Assembly: GCF_004745635.1 (NCBI RefSeq)
Contig: NZ_SRLB01000001.1
Coordinates: forward strand, 372,001 to 436,000
Direction: 5' to 3'
Length of the DNA stretch: 64,000 nucleotides
DNA from: Methylobacterium nonmethylotrophicum
GTDB taxonomy: Bacteria; Pseudomonadota; Alphaproteobacteria; Rhizobiales; Beijerinckiaceae
The position numbers and the translations under genes were made by a program. A model generated the notes under the pieces. That model ran no database searches and had not been told where the DNA came from. It was given only the letters and a program-made list of their open reading frames with translations. Of the stretch, positions 55,968 to 64,000 are shown one piece after another (positions within the stretch are counted from its first letter, which is position 1; each line of letters opens with the position of its first letter).

Positions 55968-57044
55968 TCAGGCCGGGCCGCCGGCCGGCCCGGTCTCCGG
56001 CTCCGCCCCGGCCTCTCGATCGTCGGACTCCACCGTCAGGGCCCGCCGGATCGTGCGCACGTGGCCGTCGTATTCGCGGGCCCGCTCCTCGTACATGCCG
56101 GCCACCAGGGTGTTGCCGCGCCGACGGGCGTCGCCGGCCATGCGGCCGACCAGCTCCGCCCGCTCCTTGACGATGCGCAGGGCCAGCCGCAGCGCGTCCC
56201 CGAGCGTGTCCTCCTGCGTGTCCGCCAGGGCCTCGGCCGTATAGGCATGGCCGACCTGGCAGCGGAAGCGCAGCACGCGCCCGGCCCGCACCTGAGAGAG
56301 CACCCCGCCGCAATCCGGGCAGGTGATCGGGGCCGGGTCGGCCGCCCGCCCCATCGCCTCGCCCGAGGTCGTGCGGCCCGCCGCGATCGCGACTTCGAGG
56401 GCGAGGTCCTCCGGCCCCGCGCCGCGCGGGCCGGCCGGCCGGGCCATCAGATCGCTCAGCGCCGCGCTGAGGCCCGCGCTCGGCGCGCAGGCATCGGCCG
56501 GCACCGTGGCGAGCGCGCTGCGTGGCATGCCGGGCTCTTCGGCCTCGTCCGGATCCTGCACCAGGGCGAGGCCGCCGCAGGCCTTGATGGCGTCGAGGCC
56601 CGCCGCGCCGTCGTGCAGCAGGCCGCTCAGCAGCACGCCGACGACCCGCGGCCCGTAGGCGAGGGCGGCGGAGCGGAACAGCGCGTCGACCGCCGGCCGG
56701 CTGGTATTCTCCCGCGGGCCGCGTCCGAGGCGGATCGTGCCGGGCTCGACGAGGAGGTGCCGGTCCGCCGCCGCGAGATAGACGCGGCCCGGCCGGATCG
56801 CCATGCCGTCCTCGGCCGGCACCAGGGGGAGCGGCCCCGGCGCCGGGCCGATGCGCGCCGCGAGGTTCCCGCCGCTCGCCGTGTGCAGGACCACGAAATA
56901 GGCCGCTTCGCTCCCCGGCCTCAGGCCCGCCAGGATCGCCCGCAGCGGCGCGACCGCCCCGGCCGAGCCGCCGATCACCACGATGTCGTGCGTTGGCCCG
57001 GCCCCGCCTGGCGCCTTTTGGGCTCGTGTCTGCGCCGGGGGCAT
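55968..57044 (-). CDS. CheB-type methylesterase with C-terminal zinc-ribbon-like region
   Basis: A 358-residue protein without a receiver domain. The CheB triad is intact: Ser in IGGSAGAVAPL (~26), His in VVLHTASG (~54), Asp in LLSGLLHDGAAGL (~147). The last ~130 residues have a CPDCGG...CQVGH zinc-ribbon-like motif and a helical end. Proteins like this are usual next to CheBR-HWE kinases. It may set the methylation of the kinase's CheR target, or act as a sensor. The stop of this gene lies 62 bp before the kinase start. The start at 57044 is set by the CheB N terminus. Confidence 0.85.
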   Translation of the reverse strand: MPPAQTRAQKAPGGAGPTHDIVVIGGSAGAVAPLRAILAGLRPGSEAAYFVVLHTASGGNLAARIGPAPGPLPLVPAEDGMAIRPGRVYLAAADRHLLVEPGTIRLGRGPRENTSRPAVDALFRSAALAYGPRVVGVLLSGLLHDGAAGLDAIKACGGLALVQDPDEAEEPGMPRSALATVPADACAPSAGLSAALSDLMARPAGPRGAGPEDLALEVAIAAGRTTSGEAMGRAADPAPITCPDCGGVLSQVRAGRVLRFRCQVGHAYTAEALADTQEDTLGDALRLALRIVKERAELVGRMAGDARRRGNTLVAGMYEERAREYDGHVRTIRRALTVESDDREAGAEPETGPAGGPA

Positions 57045-57157
57045 GCCTGTCGCCGGAGGGGCGGCAGCCGGCGCGTCGCGCGATCTGCCGTCGGAAGGGC
57101 CGCCAGCCTCGCACCGCACCCCCGGCCCCGCCCCAACACAGGTTAACCGAACGACAG

Positions 57158-57964
57158 TCAGCGCCCTCCGCGTCGACCCGGAGGCCGGGGATTGCCGGCG
57201 CCGATCCGGCGCTCGTAATGCTTGGCCACCCGCAGGTGGCGCGAGATCGCGTAGTTCATCGCCGTCAGGAAGCCGTAGGCGCCGCGCACGCAGTGGCGAC
57301 GGCCGAAATAGGCCTTGAGGAAGTTGCCCGGCAGCTCGACGAACAGGCGCCAGGTCGGGATCTCGACGCCGCGGGCCGCGAGGTCGTCGGCCTGCTGGTC
57401 GGAATAGCGGTTGAGCTTGTCGAGCTGGTCGCCGAGCGAGCGGACCGAGAAGTGGTGGATCACCGCCCTGAGGCGCCCGACCGTCGCGCCCGCGTCGAGA
57501 TCGACCCGGTCGTGCACCGGCGAGGGCGAGTAGCGGCCGCGGTCGCGGCGGTAGAGCCGCACCGGCCACAGGGTGTAGGCGAGGCGGTGCGGCCGGGTCT
57601 CGCCCGGGAACACCTCGGCGATGCCGATGGCGTAGGCCGGGTGCGGCGGCTCGCCGGCCTCGAACAGCCGGCGGATCTCGGCCGCGAGCTCCGGCGGCAC
57701 CACCTCGTCGGCGTCGAGGTTCAGCATCCAGACGTGCCGGCACTGCTCCTCGGCGAAGCGCTTCTGCGGCCCGTATCCGGGCCAGTCGCGCCGGATCACC
57801 CGGGCGCCGAAGGAGGCGGCGAGCTCCCGCGTCCCGTCGGTCGAGCCGGAATCGACCACGATCAGGTCGTCGGTCAGGTCGCGCAGAGCCGCGAGGGTGG
57901 CGCCGATGCGGTCGGCCTCGTTGTGGGCGATGAGGAAGATCGAGAGGGGGAGGGGGGCGACCAT
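57158..57964 (-). CDS. Glycosyltransferase family 2 (LPS core type)
   Basis: A 268-residue GT-A enzyme: 'LSIFLIAHNEADRIGATLAA', 'DDLIVVDSGSTDGTRELA', 'WMLNLDADEVVPPELAAEI' (DxD metal site near 87), 'VRLYRRDRGRYSPSPVHDRV' and a C-terminal amphipathic part. It resembles WaaE/KdtX-type transferases that add a sugar to the inner core of lipopolysaccharide at the cytoplasmic face of the inner membrane. No other LPS genes are adjacent. Confidence 0.9.
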   Translation of the reverse strand: MVAPLPLSIFLIAHNEADRIGATLAALRDLTDDLIVVDSGSTDGTRELAASFGARVIRRDWPGYGPQKRFAEEQCRHVWMLNLDADEVVPPELAAEIRRLFEAGEPPHPAYAIGIAEVFPGETRPHRLAYTLWPVRLYRRDRGRYSPSPVHDRVDLDAGATVGRLRAVIHHFSVRSLGDQLDKLNRYSDQQADDLAARGVEIPTWRLFVELPGNFLKAYFGRRHCVRGAYGFLTAMNYAISRHLRVAKHYERRIGAGNPRPPGRRGGR

Positions 57965-58254
57965 GGACCGACGCGGCGGGATATCCCGGTCCGCCAGGGG
58001 AGCGCCGGGGGAGTGCGACGGCAGCCTCTAGAGCATTTCCGGCCGTCCTGGAAACCGGCCGGGGGCCGGGTTCGGCGGAAGCGTGCCCCGGCGGCCACAA
58101 GCGGCGCGGGATCGCCGCCACGGCCCCGCCGCCCCATTGGCGCCGCATCGGTTTGGCTCATCGTTAAGACGTATCCTCGAGAATCGGATGCAAGGACTCG
58201 CCGGGTGCCGCAGGGTTCCCCGCCGGGGAGCGCTAAGGTGAGGAGCAGCTTTTG

Positions 58255-59538
58255 GTGAGGGGACGTTCGGTGCGGGGCCGGGTGCCGGCGGTGATCGCTC
58301 TGGCGGCCGGGCTCGGCGCCTGCGCGGGCACGCCGCGGGGCGTGCTGGCGCCGGTGGCCGCCACGGTGCCGGGGGCGTCCCGGGTCGAGATGCTGGTCGC
58401 GACCACGCGCAAGACCGCCGCCAACCCGGGCGAGATGTATTCGGGCGACCGCGGGCCGGCCCTGTCCTATGCCGACATCACGGTCTCGATCCCGCCGGAT
58501 TCGGTGCGCCGGCCCGGCACGGTTCAGTGGCCCAAGGAGCTGCCCGGCAACCCCGCCACCGACTTCGTGACCCTCAAGGCCGAGGCCCTCGACCAGCCGG
58601 AGGCCACCGACCGCCTGCGCCGCAGCGCCGCGCGCACGGGGAAGCGTCACGTGCTCGTCTTCGTCCACGGCTTCAACAACCGCTTCGAGGACGCGGTCTA
58701 CCGCTTCGCCCAGATCGTGCACGACACCCGGGCCGAGGTGGTGCCGGTGCTGTTCACCTGGCCGTCCCGCGGCAGCGTGCTCGCCTACGGCTACGACCGC
58801 GAGAGCACCAACTACTCGCGCAACGCCCTCGAGGCCGTGCTGCGGCGCCTGTCCCGGAGCCCGGAGGTGAGCGAGGTCACGGTGCTGGCCCACTCGATGG
58901 GCAACTGGCTGGTGCTCGAATCCCTGCGCCAGATGGCGATCCGCGACGGGCGCGTCGCCCAGAAGATCCGCGACGTGGTGCTGGCCGCCCCCGACGTCGA
59001 CGTCGACCTCGCCCGCGAGGCCTTTCGCGACATGGGCCCGTCCCGGCCGCGGCTCAGCCTGTTCGTATCCCAGGACGACAACGCGCTCGCGGTCTCGCGC
59101 CTGGTCTGGGGCAGTTCCGGCGCGCGCCTCGGCGCCATCGACCCGACGAGCGAGCCCTACCGCAGCGAGCTCGCCCGCGAGAACATCGCGGTCCTCAACC
59201 TGACCGCCATGAAGGGCGACGACGCCCTCAACCACGGCAAGTTCGCCGGCAGCCCGCAGCTCGTGGCGCTGTTGGGCAACCGCCTGGCGCAGGGCCAGAC
59301 CATCACCGATTCCCGCGTCGGCCTCGGCGACCGCATCGTCCAGATGACGGCGGGCGCCGCCGCCACGGTCGGCACCGCCGCCGGCCTCGCGGTCTCGGCC
59401 CCCGTCGCGGTGGTCGATCCCCAGAGCCGCGAGACCTACGGCGAGCACCTGCGCAGCCTCGGCGAGAGCATCGGCACCACCGCCGAGGGCGCGGTGGACC
59501 TCGCCACCGCGCCGGCCCGGGCGCTCGGGGGGCGGTGA
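58255..59538 (+). CDS. Lipoprotein alpha/beta hydrolase (DUF900)
   Basis: A 427-residue protein. A lipobox (LAAGLGAC) near residue 22 indicates a lipid-anchored envelope protein. DUF900 motifs follow: 'HVLVFVHGFNNRFEDAVYRF' (oxyanion-type HGFNN, ~135), 'VTVLAHSMGNWLVLESLRQM' (nucleophile Ser in the S-x-G type AHSMGN, ~210), 'VVLAAPDVDVDLAREAFRDM' (acid) and a late His in 'DDALNHGKFAGSPQLVALLG'. It probably cleaves esters or peptides. The GTG at 58255 is chosen because AGGAG lies nine bases upstream; a TTG one codon earlier is the alternative. Confidence 0.82.
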   Translation: MRGRSVRGRVPAVIALAAGLGACAGTPRGVLAPVAATVPGASRVEMLVATTRKTAANPGEMYSGDRGPALSYADITVSIPPDSVRRPGTVQWPKELPGNPATDFVTLKAEALDQPEATDRLRRSAARTGKRHVLVFVHGFNNRFEDAVYRFAQIVHDTRAEVVPVLFTWPSRGSVLAYGYDRESTNYSRNALEAVLRRLSRSPEVSEVTVLAHSMGNWLVLESLRQMAIRDGRVAQKIRDVVLAAPDVDVDLAREAFRDMGPSRPRLSLFVSQDDNALAVSRLVWGSSGARLGAIDPTSEPYRSELARENIAVLNLTAMKGDDALNHGKFAGSPQLVALLGNRLAQGQTITDSRVGLGDRIVQMTAGAAATVGTAAGLAVSAPVAVVDPQSRETYGEHLRSLGESIGTTAEGAVDLATAPARALGGR

Positions 59539-59542
59539 CCGG

Positions 59543-60238
59543 TCAGCTTGCCGCGCCCGCCGGGGCCGTGCGCCGGAGGTCTTTCCGCCAGGAGCCCGGC
59601 GCGACCTCGCGGTCGCGCTCGGCCGCCGCGAGGGCCCGGCGCAGGCCGTCGCGGTCGAGGGGGACGCAATAGGCGGGCTTCGCCCGCTCGAAGCGCCAGC
59701 TCTCCGCCAGGCTGCCGGCATCGACCGGATCGAAGCCGAACTGATCGACCAGCTCCGCCGCCGCCGCCTTGGCCGCCGCGTCGTCGCCGGCGAGCGGCAG
59801 GGCCCGCCGGTCCGGCGCACCCGCCGGCCGGCCGTCCGCCTCCAGGTCCTGCGCCGTGATGGCGTTGAACGCCTTGACGATCCGGGACGCGGGCAGGTGC
59901 CCGGCCACGAGCCCGCTCGTCGTCGCCCGCCGCGCGTCGAGGGCCGCGATCGGGCCGTCCCGCTCGGGGTAGTAGTTCATCGCGTCGAGCACGACCTTGC
60001 CGGCGAGCTCCGCGCCGGGAAGCGTCTCGTAGGCGTGGAGCGGGATCGCCGCCACCACGACCTCGCCGAACGCCGCCGCCTCCGCCGCAGTCCCGATCCG
60101 ACAGCCCAGGGCGACGCCGAGGCTGAACAGGCTCCGCGGCCCGCGGGAATTGGCCACCATGACCGCGTGCCCGTGCGCGACGGCGTGCTGGGCGACGGCC
60201 CGGCCGACATAGCCGGCCCCGATGATCCCGATCCGCAT
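59543..60238 (-). CDS. NADP-dependent reductase (F420-NADP oxidoreductase-like)
   Basis: A 231-residue Rossmann protein of the COG2085 group: MRIGIIGAGYVGRAVAQHAV, 'VMVANSRGPRSLFSLGVALG', 'EVVVAAIPLHAYETLPGAEL', 'VVLDAMNYYPERDGPI', 'IVKAFNAITAQDLEADGRPA' and 'LPLAGDDAAAKAAAAELVDQ'. These match the NADPH-binding and catalytic regions of this family, which also includes ferric-reductase-like enzymes. It is divergent from the LysR gene at 60343, which likely regulates it. The substrate is unknown; F420 itself is not expected in this group of bacteria. Confidence 0.8.
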   Translation of the reverse strand: MRIGIIGAGYVGRAVAQHAVAHGHAVMVANSRGPRSLFSLGVALGCRIGTAAEAAAFGEVVVAAIPLHAYETLPGAELAGKVVLDAMNYYPERDGPIAALDARRATTSGLVAGHLPASRIVKAFNAITAQDLEADGRPAGAPDRRALPLAGDDAAAKAAAAELVDQFGFDPVDAGSLAESWRFERAKPAYCVPLDRDGLRRALAAAERDREVAPGSWRKDLRRTAPAGAAS

Positions 60239-60270
60239 GGCGTCTCTCCTCGTGCGGTTGACGATGCGCC

Positions 60271-60300
60271 TTGCGTAACTCAGCGTTGTTTCGCGATAAA
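60271..60300 (+). promoter_or_regulatory. Possible sigma70-type promoter of the LysR gene
   Basis: TTGCGT (60271-60276) and GATAAA (60295-60300) with an 18-base spacer, 43 bp before the likely LysR start, in the region between divergent genes. Confidence 0.35.
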
Positions 60301-60342
60301 TCGCCGGTATGCGGTGACATTCCCAACCAGGAGGTGGCAATC

Positions 60343-61251
60343 TTGGACCGGCTCACCAGCATGGCGGTGTTCGTGGCCGCGGCGGATCTCGGCTCCTTCG
60401 CGGCGGCGGCGGCCTCCCTCGGGATGTCGCCCCAGATGGTGGCCAAGCACGTGGTCTTCCTCGAGAGCCGGCTCGGGGCGCGGCTCCTCAACCGCACCAC
60501 CCGCCGCCAGAGCCTGACCGAGCTCGGCCGCGCCTATCACGAGCGCTGCCGGGTGGTCCTGGCCGAGGCGGAAGCCGCGGACGCCCTGGCCGAGGCGGCG
60601 CGGGCCCATCCGCGCGGCACCCTGCGGATCAACGCCCCGGTGACCTTCGGCAGCCACAGCCTGGTGCCGCTCCTCACCCGCTACCTGCGGGACTGGCCGG
60701 AGACGGAGGTCGATCTCAGCCTCACCGACCGTATGGTCGATCTCGTCGAGGAGGGGTTCGAGGCGGTGATCCGGCTGGGCCCGCTCGGTGACTCGGCCCT
60801 CGTCGCCCGGCCGCTCGCGCCCTACCGGCTGGTGGCCTGCGCGGCGCCGTCCTACCTCGCGGCGCATGGCGCGCCGGACTCGCCCGAGGCCCTGGCCGGG
60901 CATCAATGCCTCGACTTCGCCCACTGGCCGCGCGGCCGCGACTCGCTCTGGCGCTTCACCCGGGCCGGCGACACCGTCGAGGCGCCCGCCGCCGGGCGGC
61001 TGCGGATCAACGACTTCCGGGCGCTGCTCCGCGCCGCCCTCGACGGCTTCGGGATCGTGCTCGGCGTCGAGACGGCCCTGCGCGACGACCTCGCTTCGGG
61101 CCGCCTCGTGCGCGTCCTGCCGGGCTGGGAGGCGCCGTCGCGGCCGATGCATCTCCTGACCCTGCGCGACCGCCGCCCGACCGCGAAGCTGCGCCGCTTC
61201 GTCGACCTGGTGCTGAGCGAGTTCGGCCCGGGCGGTGGCGCAGGCCGGTGA
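60343..61251 (+). CDS. LysR family transcriptional regulator
   Basis: A 302-residue LysR protein: HTH in residues 1-60 ('LDRLTSMAVFVAAADLGSFA', 'AAAASLGMSPQMVAKHVVFL', 'ESRLGARLLNRTTRRQSLTE') and a binding domain from ~88 ('GTLRINAPVTFGSHSLVPLL'). I place the start at the TTG at 60343, since AGGAGGTGG lies right before it. The longer frame from 60271 would read through a likely promoter. It is divergent from the NADP-reductase gene. Confidence 0.88.
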   Translation: MDRLTSMAVFVAAADLGSFAAAAASLGMSPQMVAKHVVFLESRLGARLLNRTTRRQSLTELGRAYHERCRVVLAEAEAADALAEAARAHPRGTLRINAPVTFGSHSLVPLLTRYLRDWPETEVDLSLTDRMVDLVEEGFEAVIRLGPLGDSALVARPLAPYRLVACAAPSYLAAHGAPDSPEALAGHQCLDFAHWPRGRDSLWRFTRAGDTVEAPAAGRLRINDFRALLRAALDGFGIVLGVETALRDDLASGRLVRVLPGWEAPSRPMHLLTLRDRRPTAKLRRFVDLVLSEFGPGGGAGR

Positions 61252-61346
61252 ACCTGCCTAGGGTTCTCATCGAATCAGAACGCTCCGCGGTGCATCGGCG
61301 CGGGAGCGCAGCCGCGGACGCGCGGGACATCCGGGAGGCCGACACC

Positions 61347-62354
61347 ATGCACCACCTCACGCGCCGCACCCTGCTCGCCGGCGCCGCCGCGGCGATCCTC
61401 CCGGCCCCGTGGGTCCGGGCACAGGGCGGAGGCCTGCGGCTCAAATGCGGCGTGGTCACCCCCGACACCCACCCGGCGACGATCCGCCTGCGCGAGGCGG
61501 CGGAGCGGGTGGCGAAGGAGACGAACGGCGCCGTCGAGGTCGCGATCTTCCCCAACGGCCAGCTCGGCTCGGATACCGACATGCTGAGCCAGCTGCGCTC
61601 GGGCGCCCTCGAGATGTTCGCGCAATCCTCCTCGAACCTCGCGACGCTGGTGCCGCGGGCCTCGCTGATCAACATCGCCTTCGCGTGGAGCGGCTACGAC
61701 AAGGTCTGGCCGGCGGTCGACGGCGAGCTCGGTGCCTATATCCGGGGCGAGATCGCCAAGGCCGGCCTCGTGCCGTTCGAGCGGATGTGGGACAACGGCT
61801 TTCGCCAGACCACGACCAGCGTACGGCCGATCCGGGGGCCGGCCGATTTCGAGGGCCTGAAGCTCCGGGTGCCGAACAGCGCGCTGTTCACCTCCGCCTT
61901 CCGGGCGCTCGGCGCCGCGCCCGTCGCCCTCAACTTCTCGGAGGCCTATTCGGCCCTGCAGACGAAGGTGGTGGACGGCCAGGAGAACCCGCTCGCCATC
62001 ATCACGAGCTTCAAGCTGGCGGAGGTGCAGAAGTACCTGTCCTTCACCAACCACATCTGGGACGGGTTCTGGCTGATGTCCGGCAACCGGACCTGGTCGC
62101 GCCTGCCGGAGGACGCGAAGGCGGTGCTCGCCCGCCACTTCAACGCCGCCGCCCTCGACCAGCGCCGGGACATCGCGAGCCAGGGCCTGGCGATGCGCGA
62201 GGCCTTGGGCAAGGCCGGATTCGCGATCAACGACGCGCCGGCCGCGCCGTTCCAGGATCGCTTGCGCGCCGCCGGCTTCTACACCGAGTGGAAGGGCAAG
62301 TACGGGCCGGAGGCGTGGGGCCAGCTGGAGAAGTTCGCCGGGGCGGTGTCCTAG
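61347..62354 (+). CDS. dctP: TRAP transporter substrate-binding protein (DctP family)
   Basis: A 335-residue periplasmic binding protein with a signal peptide (MHHLTRRTLLAGAAAAILPA, with Tat-like RR) cleaved near WVRAQ. 'VEVAIFPNGQLGSDTDMLSQ', 'GALEMFAQSSSNLATLVPRA', 'PNSALFTSAFRALGAAPVAL' and 'YSALQTKVVDGQENPLAIIT' are the usual DctP motifs, with the carboxylate-binding Arg in 'GLKLRVPNS'. The small and large membrane subunits (DctQ, DctM) are absent here. D-tartrate dehydratase lies close by, so a C4 dicarboxylate such as tartrate is a possible ligand. Confidence 0.9.
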   Translation: MHHLTRRTLLAGAAAAILPAPWVRAQGGGLRLKCGVVTPDTHPATIRLREAAERVAKETNGAVEVAIFPNGQLGSDTDMLSQLRSGALEMFAQSSSNLATLVPRASLINIAFAWSGYDKVWPAVDGELGAYIRGEIAKAGLVPFERMWDNGFRQTTTSVRPIRGPADFEGLKLRVPNSALFTSAFRALGAAPVALNFSEAYSALQTKVVDGQENPLAIITSFKLAEVQKYLSFTNHIWDGFWLMSGNRTWSRLPEDAKAVLARHFNAAALDQRRDIASQGLAMREALGKAGFAINDAPAAPFQDRLRAAGFYTEWKGKYGPEAWGQLEKFAGAVS

Positions 62355-62378
62355 GCGCCCGTCGAGACCTGCCGGCGA

Positions 62379-62834
62379 TCAGCCGGCCGGGCCTGCGGGC
62401 CGCGGCGCGACATAGGCGGTCCGTCGGCCCGGCACGAAGCCCAGGCTCTCGTAGAAGGCGTGCACCCGCGGATCGGCCCGCCCGCTCTGCATCAGGACGT
62501 GATGGCAGCCGCTCGCCCAGGCCTGCGCGAGGGCCGCCCGCACGACGGCGCGGCCATGCCCGCGGCCCCGGTGAGCGGGATGGGTGACGACGTTCTCCAG
62601 GAAGCCGTGGGACCGGCCGCCGCGCAGGAGGTTCGGGGCGGTGACGAGCATGCAGGTCGCAAGCATGCACCCGCCCTCCTCGGACACGAACACGGTGACG
62701 CCCGGATGGGCCAGCGTCTCCCGCCACAGGCGCTCGGCCCGCGCCGGCGGCTCGGCCACCGCGCTGACCTCGGAGGCGGCGAAGAGCGCCAGGAGAGACG
62801 GCAGGTCGGAGAGGAGGGCGGGCCGGGCGCTCAC
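62379..62834 (-). CDS. GNAT family N-acetyltransferase
   Basis: A 151-residue acetyltransferase: 'GCMLATCMLVTAPNLLRGGR' and motif A (HRGRGHGRAVVRAALAQAWA) for acetyl-CoA binding, then 'HHVLMQSGRADPRVHAFYES' and 'LGFVPGRRTAYV'. GTG start. It overlaps the stop of the tartrate dehydratase by four bases, so it is the second gene of that operon. The amine substrate is unknown. Confidence 0.88.
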   Translation of the reverse strand: MSARPALLSDLPSLLALFAASEVSAVAEPPARAERLWRETLAHPGVTVFVSEEGGCMLATCMLVTAPNLLRGGRSHGFLENVVTHPAHRGRGHGRAVVRAALAQAWASGCHHVLMQSGRADPRVHAFYESLGFVPGRRTAYVAPRPAGPAG

Positions 62835-64000
62835 GCCCGCTCCAGCGGACGCATCACCGCGTAGAGCGCGCTCTTCGCCTCGAAGCCGATGCCGGGCACG
62901 TCCGGCATCGCCACCCGGCTGTCGTTGACCGGCACCGAATCGGCGAAGCCGCCGAAGGGGGCGAAGACGTCCGGGTAGCTCTCGTTGCCGCCGAGGCCCA
63001 GGCCCACCGCGATGTTGAGGGCGAATTGATGCCCGCCATGGGGGACGCAGCGGCGCGGCGACCAGCCATGCGCGCGAAGAACCTCGAGGGTGCGCAGGTA
63101 CTCGACGAGCCCGTAGGACAAGGCGGGGTCGAACTGCAGGATGTCCCGGTCCGGCCGCAGGCCCCCGTGGCGGATCAGGTTGCGGGCGTCCTGGTGCGAG
63201 AACAGGTTCTCGCCGGTGGCGAGCGGGCCGTCATAGGTCGTGGCGAGGGCGGCATGGGCCAGATAGTCGAGGGGATCGACCGGCTCCTCGTACCAGCGCA
63301 GGCCGTAGGGCGCGACCACGCGGCCGAAGCGGATCGCCTCCTCGAGGGTGAAGCGGCCGTTGACGTCGACGCAGAGCCGGGAGCCGTCGCCGCCGAGAAC
63401 GCCGAGCACCGCCTCGATCCGGGCGACATCCTCCGCGAGGGGCACCAGCCCGACCTTCATCTTCACGGTGCTGTAGCCGCGGTCGAGATAGGAGCGCATC
63501 TCGTCCTTGAGGGCGTCGAGGCCCTTGCCCGGATAGTAGTAGCCGCCGGCGGCGTAGACCCAGGCGGTCGGGTCGGCCTCGCCCCCGCGGTAGCGGTCGG
63601 CGAGCAGGCGCCAGAGCGGCACGCCCTTCGCCTTGGCGAGCGCGTCCCACAGGGCCATGTCGAGGACGCCGACCGCCACCGAGCGCTCGCCGTGGCCGCC
63701 GGGCTTCTCGTTCTTCATCATCGCGGCCCAGGCCCGGTGCGGGTCGATCAGCCCGTCCTCGTCCTGGAGATCCTCGGGCGCCGCCGCGAGCAGGCGCGGG
63801 ATGAAGCGCTCACGCAGGAGCCCCTGCGGCGCGTAGCGCCCGTTCGAGTTGAAGCCGAAGCCGACGACCGGGCGGCCATCGACCACGACGTCGGTCACGA
63901 CCGCGACCACGCTCGCCGTCATGGTCGAGAAGTCGATCCAGGCGTTGGCGATCTCCGACTTGATCGGCGCCACGCTGTCGCGGATGGCGGTGATGCGCAT
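62831..64000 (-). CDS. tarD: D(-)-tartrate dehydratase
   Basis: A 389-residue enolase-superfamily enzyme whose ATG is the last codon of the window. The whole sequence closely resembles the Bradyrhizobium D-tartrate dehydratase as I remember it. Landmarks are 'VVGFGFNSNGRYAPQGLLRE', 'MMKNEKPGGHGERSVAVGVL', 'AAGGYYYPGKGLDALKDEMR', Lys180/Lys182 in VKMKVG, metal ligands Asp212 (CVDVNGRF), Glu238 (WYEEPVD) and Glu264 (ATGENLFSHQD), and the catalytic His321 (CVPHGGHQ). It dehydrates D-tartrate to oxaloacetate. The GNAT gene is co-translated, and a TRAP binding protein is nearby. Confidence 0.9.
   Translation of the reverse strand: MRITAIRDSVAPIKSEIANAWIDFSTMTASVVAVVTDVVVDGRPVVGFGFNSNGRYAPQGLLRERFIPRLLAAAPEDLQDEDGLIDPHRAWAAMMKNEKPGGHGERSVAVGVLDMALWDALAKAKGVPLWRLLADRYRGGEADPTAWVYAAGGYYYPGKGLDALKDEMRSYLDRGYSTVKMKVGLVPLAEDVARIEAVLGVLGGDGSRLCVDVNGRFTLEEAIRFGRVVAPYGLRWYEEPVDPLDYLAHAALATTYDGPLATGENLFSHQDARNLIRHGGLRPDRDILQFDPALSYGLVEYLRTLEVLRAHGWSPRRCVPHGGHQFALNIAVGLGLGGNESYPDVFAPFGGFADSVPVNDSRVAMPDVPGIGFEAKSALYAVMRPLERA

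Noticed and set aside
52273-57114. A single 1613-residue kinase protein reaching into the CheB gene
   Set aside because: The part before 55905 is the wrong frame of the separate CheB gene; the kinase has its own start, MRIIVNGKRS.
60271-60342. TTG-started 24-residue extension of the LysR protein
   Set aside because: The extra residues are not LysR-like, and the stretch holds a likely promoter and ends in a strong ribosome-binding site for the TTG at 60343.

Overview
The window is about 70% G+C, densely coded on both strands, and has no insertion sequence, phage gene or CRISPR array. Its gene set looks like a Methylobacterium-type member of the Hyphomicrobiales (Alphaproteobacteria). Supporting points are the alphaproteobacterial SOS box (GTTC-N7-GTTC type) at lexA, a UvrB with a long N-terminal extension, an HWE-family histidine kinase fused to CheB/CheR, an NDUFS4-like complex I protein, and many short secreted or DUF proteins typical of that group. 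The genus is an inference from this pattern and was not tested by a search.

Layout. 1-2.1 kb: a partial glutathione S-transferase, a YidB-like protein and three small exported or membrane proteins, all on the minus strand. 2.4-5.6 kb: a glyoxalase-like protein, then a GMC flavo-dehydrogenase with its Tat-exported small subunit and a secreted proline-rich protein. 5.6-9.3 kb: small hypotheticals, DUF3297, a VOC enzyme, a LysR regulator and a PAS-PAS-HTH regulator. 9.3-13.3 kb: uvrB and lexA, the latter behind two SOS-box-like sites. 13.3-18.2 kb: a minus-strand operon for purine-type substrate uptake and oxidation, made of an FAD subunit, a fused 2Fe-2S/molybdopterin subunit and an NCS2 permease. 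18.6-20.4 kb: an unrecognised enzyme-like protein and an EamA exporter. 20.4-23.1 kb: palindromic repeats and a GGDEF-EAL protein. 23.7-27.8 kb: a TonB-dependent receptor and a PepSY membrane protein, with a sharp palindromic operator and a cobalamin riboswitch upstream.

28.3-33.6 kb: an amino-acid-type ABC binding protein, an aldo-keto reductase, a thioesterase, an ACT protein, a TauE/SafE permease and small proteins. 33.8-37.6 kb: pxpABC (5-oxoprolinase) converging on an unusual SHMT-family gene. 37.7-41.1 kb: a hypothetical, an EnvZ/OmpR-type two-component pair and a UbiK-like protein. 41.4-45.4 kb: YbjN, proC, TetR, cytochrome b561, DUF3088 and a lone ruvA. 45.5-51.1 kb: tRNA-Pro(UGG), the NDUFS4-like gene, an SPL-family radical SAM protein, an MFS exporter, DUF1491 and argE. 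51.5-58 kb: a signalling block of a Crp/Fnr regulator overlapping a 1210-residue CheB-CheR-PAS-HWE kinase, a separate CheB, and a glycosyltransferase. 58.2-64 kb: a lipoprotein hydrolase, an NADP-reductase-like protein divergent from a LysR regulator, a TRAP binding protein, a GNAT protein and a D-tartrate dehydratase.

The points most worth a second look are the riboswitch-plus-operator leader of the TonB/PepSY operon, the unrecognised 18.6 kb protein beside an exporter, the GMC dehydrogenase with a 3Fe-4S-type cysteine motif but no cytochrome gene, the SHMT homologue with Tyr in place of the His before its PLP lysine, and the CheB domain that lacks its catalytic His inside the HWE kinase.
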